From: Adiantum capillus-veneris
Taxonomy: Eukaryota > Streptophyta > Polypodiopsida > Polypodiales > Pteridaceae
Assembly (NCBI GenBank): GCA_014529385.2
Contig: CM043959.1
Location: forward strand, 46,641,928-46,705,927
Direction of reading: 5' to 3'
Length of the DNA stretch: 64,000 bases
A model generated the notes under the pieces. That model was not told the origin of the DNA and searched no databases. It was given only the letters and a program-made list of their open reading frames with translations. Positions 59,500 to 64,000 of this stretch are shown one piece after another; the first letter of the stretch is position 1; each line of letters begins with the position of its first letter. A program made the position numbers and the translations under genes.

Positions 59500-60187
59500 T
59501 GATGCGGTGAATGAGAGCTAGCACATCAAGTATAGGGAAGTCCCATGCCCTAAGGACATGATCGGTCCACAAAGGGGAGTAAGCCCAAAGCTTTGAACTT
59601 CTCATGAGACAATGCCTTTGTGAAAAGGTCTGCAAGGTTGTCATGTGTTGGCACATAAGCCAAGATAATCTCTCATGCTGAGAGCCTCTCCCTAACATAG
59701 TGATGATACACCTCAATGTGCTTTGTGCAAGCATGAAAAATTGGGTTCCTTGAAACTATCAATGCACTCTGGCTGTCAGTATAGATAGTGTTGGTAGTGT
59801 CCTATTCAACACCCAAATCAGCCATAAGGCGTCTGAGCCATACACACTCAATCCTAGCTGTGAGACTGCCCTGTACTCAGCCTCACAACTGGAAGTGGCC
59901 ATAGTAGGTTGCTGCTTGCTTAACCATGATATGCATGAGCTACCAAGCATGAAAAAAAAACCACTTGTGGACACTCATATGTCAAAACAAACAGCCCAAT
60001 CTGAGTCCAAAAAAGCATGTAAATTTGGCGGCAATGATCTCCCCTTGGGATAAAACAAGCCAAGAAGTAAAGTGCCAATCAAGTAGCAAAACATCCTCTT
60101 AACAATCTGCCAATGCTTAGACCCTCGGCTATGCATGAATCTGTTGACTGTGAGACTGCAAACTGAATATTTGGCCTCTTGTTGCAT
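59500..60187 (-). pseudogene. F RNase H
   Basis: The copia RNase H is spread over three frames: HAFLDSDWAVCFDI with the first Asp, STSGFFFMLGSSCISWLSKQ, and SSCEAEYRAVSQ with the catalytic Glu. A further segment near the end (HDNLADLFTKAL-like in another frame) fits the usual C-terminus. Frame breaks occur at about 59975 and 59750. Confidence 0.75.
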
Positions 60188-60975
60188 AAATAAATGAAGC
60201 AGACAACAATAGTTTGGTAAAGAGTGACATCGGCAGGATCACTAGCATCACGCAGACTCAATTTCAAACCTATTTCCATGGGAGTGGTTATATGTTTGCA
60301 ATCCTCATATCCAAACTTATATAGAAATGTCTCTATGTAACTTTTCTGACACAAGGCTATACCACCATCACACTGCTTAAACTGTATACCCAAGTAATGA
60401 TGCAATAGCCCCAAATCTTTCATCTTGAAAGTAGCATTCAAATCATCCTTAAATTCAGCAATATGTCTCTCATTTGGTCCAGTGATCAGAAAATCATCTA
60501 CATAGAGAACCACAATGAGAAGTACATCACCCTCACGCTTTACATACAATGTGCTTTCTATTGAATTGTTACAAAAGCCTCATTTGACCAAATGAGTGTC
60601 AACCTTCTCATACTACTTCAACCCATACAAAGATTTCTTACATTTTCACACTTTATCCTTCTGTCCTTTCTTGACAAAATTGTGAGGCTTCATTACATAA
60701 ACTTACTCAAATATGTCACCATTCAAGAAAGTAGTAACAATGCACATAGAAAATGCATAGTAGTCATATGACAAGTGGAAGCAAAAGTCTCTTTATAATC
60801 TATGCCTTTTTGTTGTGCATAACCTTTTGCAACAACTCAAGCCTTATAGCAATCATTCTCACCATCTGACTTGCATTTCAATTTGTAAACCCACTTTGTA
60901 CCAATGGCCTTTTTGCCAGGAGTCAAATCACATAAAGTCCATGTGTCATTTTCTATAAGTGCATCATATTTAGAT
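60079..60975 (-). pseudogene. F reverse transcriptase
   Basis: The N-terminal part (60975-60600) reads NDTWTLCDLTPGKKAIGTKW, then a stop after CYKA, then VVAKGYAQQKGIDYKETFA; stops and deletions follow. The frame 60549-60079 contains the intact catalytic YVDDFLITG, then LHHYLGIQF and YIETFLYKFGYEDC, typical of copia reverse transcriptase. The motif between the palm segments (the first catalytic Asp) lies in the damaged part. Confidence 0.8.
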
Positions 60976-61555
60976 TGCATCATTTTGAATTATGTGCTTC
61001 ATAAAAAGGAAGAGGTTCTTGAACATCATGTAAGCTAGACACAGCCAAAGCATAACAATCTGATGCATGGTGAGAACCTGAACGGGTACAACTAGACAAA
61101 GATGCATCCAATTTACTATCATGCAAGGTATGCACCAACCATTTAGTCATACCTCTAGCCTGCCCATTCTCAGCCCTTTCCTCACCATGTACATTTGCAT
61201 CAGTAATAGGTTGATCTGTAACATTTTCAAAAACCCCCATAGGTTGTACATTTGCCTCATTGGAATTTACATTCAAACTTCCACCACTAAAAAGAGGCAA
61301 CAAAGTGTCATAAATGTCCTGTGAGCTTACATTAATGTCTCTAGTACATGACAGCAAGGGCTGAGCAGAATCTTCCACAAACACAACATCCCGTGAGACC
61401 AAGATACACTTTGTTTGCGGATGATACAACGAGTAACCTTTTCTTTCGGCACTATAACCAACAAAAATACATTTGATAGCCTTATCATCCAATTTCTTGC
61501 GTTGTTTTTGTGGCACCAAATCGTAGGACACTTGTTTAGTACATAAGTGGAACAC
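60976..61555 (-). pseudogene. F integrase C-terminal SH3-like segment and linker
   Basis: KLDDKAIKCIFVGYSAERKGY, then YHPQTKCILVSRDVVFVED, are the SH3-like block that follows copia integrase. A low-complexity acidic/polar linker leads to the reverse transcriptase. The frame is open for 191 codons but offset from the integrase core. Confidence 0.7.
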
Positions 61556-62019
61556 ATGATGGCCTCAAGCCAAATTGAATGAGGCAAACCTTGACTCTTA
61601 ACCATACATGGTTCCATTTCCGTAAGTGACCTATTTTTTCTCTTAGCAACACCATTTTGTTGAGGCGTATAAGACACTATAAATTGGTGTTTTATCCCAT
61701 GACTAGCCAAAAATGCATTAAATTCATGAGACATATACTCCCCCCCTTGATTGGAATGGAGGTTGCCCATAGTACATTTTGAGACCTTTTCATCCATAGC
61801 CAAAAATTGCTTGAAGCACAAAAACACTTCGAACCTAGCTTTTAGCAGATATACACATGCATGTCTGTAGTAATCATCAATGAAAGTCACAAAGTACAAG
61901 TAATTGCCCAAGGACGGAGTTTGCATGGGTCCACAAACATCACTATGCACAAGGTACAACCTACATGTGGCCCTAGCTGAACCATTCTTTGGAAACTTAG
62001 AACATTGCATTTTACCCAA
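61327..62019 (-). pseudogene. F integrase core
   Basis: The first Asp is in LVHSDVCGPM. The second catalytic region reads LHSNQGGEYMS, with Asn where the family has Asp (SDxGGE). The third reads TPQQNGVAKRKNRSL, with Lys in place of the catalytic Glu (AERKNR). Two of the three metal-binding residues are therefore changed, so the enzyme would be dead even without frameshifts. The frame shifts against the protease/pre-integrase frame near 62010. Confidence 0.8.
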
Positions 62020-62561
62020 AATACAGCTTCAAGAGGTGGCAAAGAAGCAACCATATTAGATTTTTGCAAACAAAGAAAACTGGAAAAATTCAGATGCCTA
62101 AAACGTGCATGCCAAAGTTTTGCATCCGAAAAAGCCTTAGAATCCACAACTCCATTTTCAAAATTTTGCCCACACTTGTCGTACAAAGTGATCTTATATA
62201 GCCCTCGACATGAAATGCCAGATGCAACAATTTCATCACCAAAACTGAGATCATGTATTGTACATATGTCATCCACAAATTTGACTACAACACCAAATCT
62301 AGCAAGCGCAGATAGAGAGAAAAGATTCTTCTTAATCAAAGATACATACAATGCATCAACAAGTGTGAAAGAACTACCATTTGCAGCAGTAAGCACAATC
62401 TTTCCAACTCCCTTGATTGGATAAGATGCATTGTTGGCACAAGTGACTGAATTCCTATGAGAGACATCCTCGAGAGAGGTAAATAAGTCACGATGAGAGG
62501 TAATGTGCTTTCTAGCACCACTATCAAAGTACCACACTTGAGCATTTGCAACAACTAACAA
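62020..62561 (-). pseudogene. F protease and pre-integrase region
   Basis: The active site is intact (VWYFDSGARKHIT), followed by YPIKGVGKIVL and ALYVSLIKKNLFSLSAL, the copia protease pattern. The gag-pre-integrase zinc region has KLWHARFRHLNFSSFLCLQ; the downstream cysteine pair is partly preserved in shifted frames. Confidence 0.8.
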
Positions 62562-62599
62562 ACATGCATCATGGACATTAGGATCATAAGTGCACTCTT

Positions 62600-63617
62600 C
62601 ACTAAAAGCCCATTCTGCATCAAGATCAACATCACAATTTCCTTTCGCAAAAGACTTAACAATAGCTTCATTGTAGTCGAACCAGCATTAGTAGTGGAAC
62701 CAACCTCTTTCTCCTTAGCCTCTTTGGCCTTCAACTCAGAACACTGCTTGATTAAGTGATCATTAGCTTTACAATAATGGAAACGCGTCTTATTTTTGTC
62801 CTTATCACCAAATTTTTCAGATGAATTGTTGCCAACAGAAGCATTAGGAACATGTGATTTACCACTTGCATAAGAACCACGGGAAGTGACTACATTATTG
62901 TTTCCACCTTTTCTTTGAGGAATAATAAAGGCTCGTTCAACTGCAGGCTGTCTAATCCCTTTTTTTTGGAAACAAACTCTTGCAAAAACAATGTGCATAA
63001 TACATCAAACTTGACAACTTTAGGATTTCCTTGGGTCATAAGTCTCCAAGTACTAGCAAAAGTCTGGTAAGAATTCGGCAAGGCATCAAGAATAGTCTGC
63101 ACAAGGAAACTGTCAGAAATGACTTCACCTGGAAAAATTAGTATCTCATTGATATCCTTGATACCAGCAACGAAAGTGTCCATATCATCTTCCTCATGCA
63201 TAATCTTTGACTCCAGCTCTTTACGCAGCAATGCAATTTTTGCCTCATTGCAACTTGCCTAAAGACCAGCCAGAATATCCCAAGCCTGTTTTTTTAAGAT
63301 TTTGTTGAACAAATTTGGGGAGTGATAGTGCGCTTCACAGACAACAAAATCAATGCATGAGCATGTGCATCTTTTACATCCCAACGAGCTTGCTCAACCG
63401 TAGGCAAAACAACTCTAACAGTAGCAGGACGTCCAACATCCTCAACATTGCCTATATCCTCAGAACCAGGACGTACATCAATGCCCTGCACAATGTTCTA
63501 AATGCCCTTTGACACAAGAACATGTTGCATCACACAATCCCACATAGGGTAATTGTCCCCATCCAATCTGTCCTCAACAACACACATCTTGAACACATCT
63601 GTGTTGTTGTCAGCCAT
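62600..63617 (-). pseudogene. F gag
   Basis: The ATG at 63617 opens MADNNTDVFKMCVVEDRLDG and NYPMWDCVMQHVL, a UBN2-type copia gag. Stops occur after VSKGI, ICSTKS and LAGL. Later frames give LESKIMHEEDDMDTFVAGIK and LDALPNSYQTFAS. The zinc knuckle reads FHYCKANDHLIKQC, with Phe where the first Cys should be. Confidence 0.7.
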
Positions 63618-63960
63618 GGTAAATGATGCACCTGATGTGAAAACTGCCCAAAAAGAGGAGAAACAGAGTGGAAACAAAACATGCTATATACCACAAACCG
63701 TAGAAGATTGTACGGAACCTATTATGCAAAAAATGGGCATTGAAAAAAATTCTACACAAAATGACAGAATAGCTTATGCAGTATTGTCTGTAGTGGAAAT
63801 CTAGGCCGGAATGAGCCCGAATTAGAAATCTAAGCAGAGCAAGCTCTTCAACCTCCATATTTGTCAAACTTTGAACGCTTTCCAAAGCTCACAAAAATCA
63901 AAGAAAGTGAGCAGGCATGTGTTCGAGCTGCTGGCGACTAAGCCTGGGAGGACACAACTT

Positions 63961-64000
63961 GCTATGATACCAATTGTTGGAATTAGGGTTGCAGGAAAAC
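63961..64000 (-). repeat. F primer-binding site and start of 5' LTR
   Basis: The minus strand reads TTGGTATCATAGC right after the LTR end CCAACA. The plus strand from 63976 (TGTTGGAATTAGGG) matches the start of 59259-59486. The rest of this LTR is outside the window. Confidence 0.75.

Larger units (their letters stand above)
59259..64000 (-). mobile_element. Element F, Ty1/copia retrotransposon (runs off the right edge)
   Basis: On the minus strand, from right to left: LTR start (63976 on), primer-binding site, gag, protease, integrase, reverse transcriptase, RNase H, LTR. Integrase precedes reverse transcriptase, which defines copia. The left LTR ends at an AAATA candidate target site (59254-59258); the matching copy is outside the window. 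Many stops and substituted catalytic residues make it inactive. Confidence 0.85.

Overview
This window looks like repeat-rich nuclear DNA from a land plant with a large genome. The evidence is Ty3/gypsy and Ty1/copia LTR retrotransposons primed from initiator-Met tRNA (TGGTATCAGAGC-type binding sites), nested insertions, long dinucleotide microsatellites, and one short reading frame resembling a plastid DUF1118/RIQ-type thylakoid protein. Nothing prokaryotic is present. A non-seed plant such as a fern is possible, but the sequence alone does not settle the lineage.

Layout. 1-541: fragment of a reverse-transcriptase-linked zinc-binding domain. 542-29841: an old minus-strand Ty3/gypsy element (G1) whose leader is split by element B (7253-28599, plus strand, TSD CAAAG). 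B contains element C (8293-21516, plus-strand gypsy, TSD GGATT) and a complete family-A element (22209-28188, plus strand, TSD AAAAA). C is itself split by a multi-LTR family-A complex (8948-17011, minus strand, TSD TGGAT) and by a family-A solo LTR (17862-19102, TSD ACATG). The nesting order, read from the target-site duplications, is G1, then B, then C, then A. 29842-34176: unassigned DNA with an 82-bp tandem duplication, a roughly 950-bp tandem duplication and several CT tracts. 34177-43079: element D (plus, TSD CTTGC) carrying a nested 3.8-kb minus-strand copia derivative E (35358-39144, TSD TGTCA). 43085-50247: mostly featureless DNA with microsatellites and one MITE-like inverted repeat. 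50253-50928: D2, a 676-bp miniature relative of D (TSD AGTCA). 51135-51644: the RIQ/DUF1118-like frame, the only probable host gene. 52000-59258: intergenic DNA with two degenerate repeat arrays and relics of an old retroelement. 59259-64000: a minus-strand Ty1/copia element F that runs off the right edge.

How the parts relate. Almost every coding region belongs to a retrotransposon, and most are broken by stops, frameshifts or catalytic-site substitutions. Two groups keep long frames while lacking a polymerase. Family A has gag plus an aspartate/histidine-rich repeat and an uncharacterised C-terminal domain where reverse transcriptase and integrase would be expected. Element E has a 412-codon frame that joins a protease-like region to the tail of a copia reverse transcriptase. 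Both look like non-autonomous elements mobilised in trans, and family A's conserved unknown domain is the most novel item here. All assignments rest on motifs read by eye; no database search was run.
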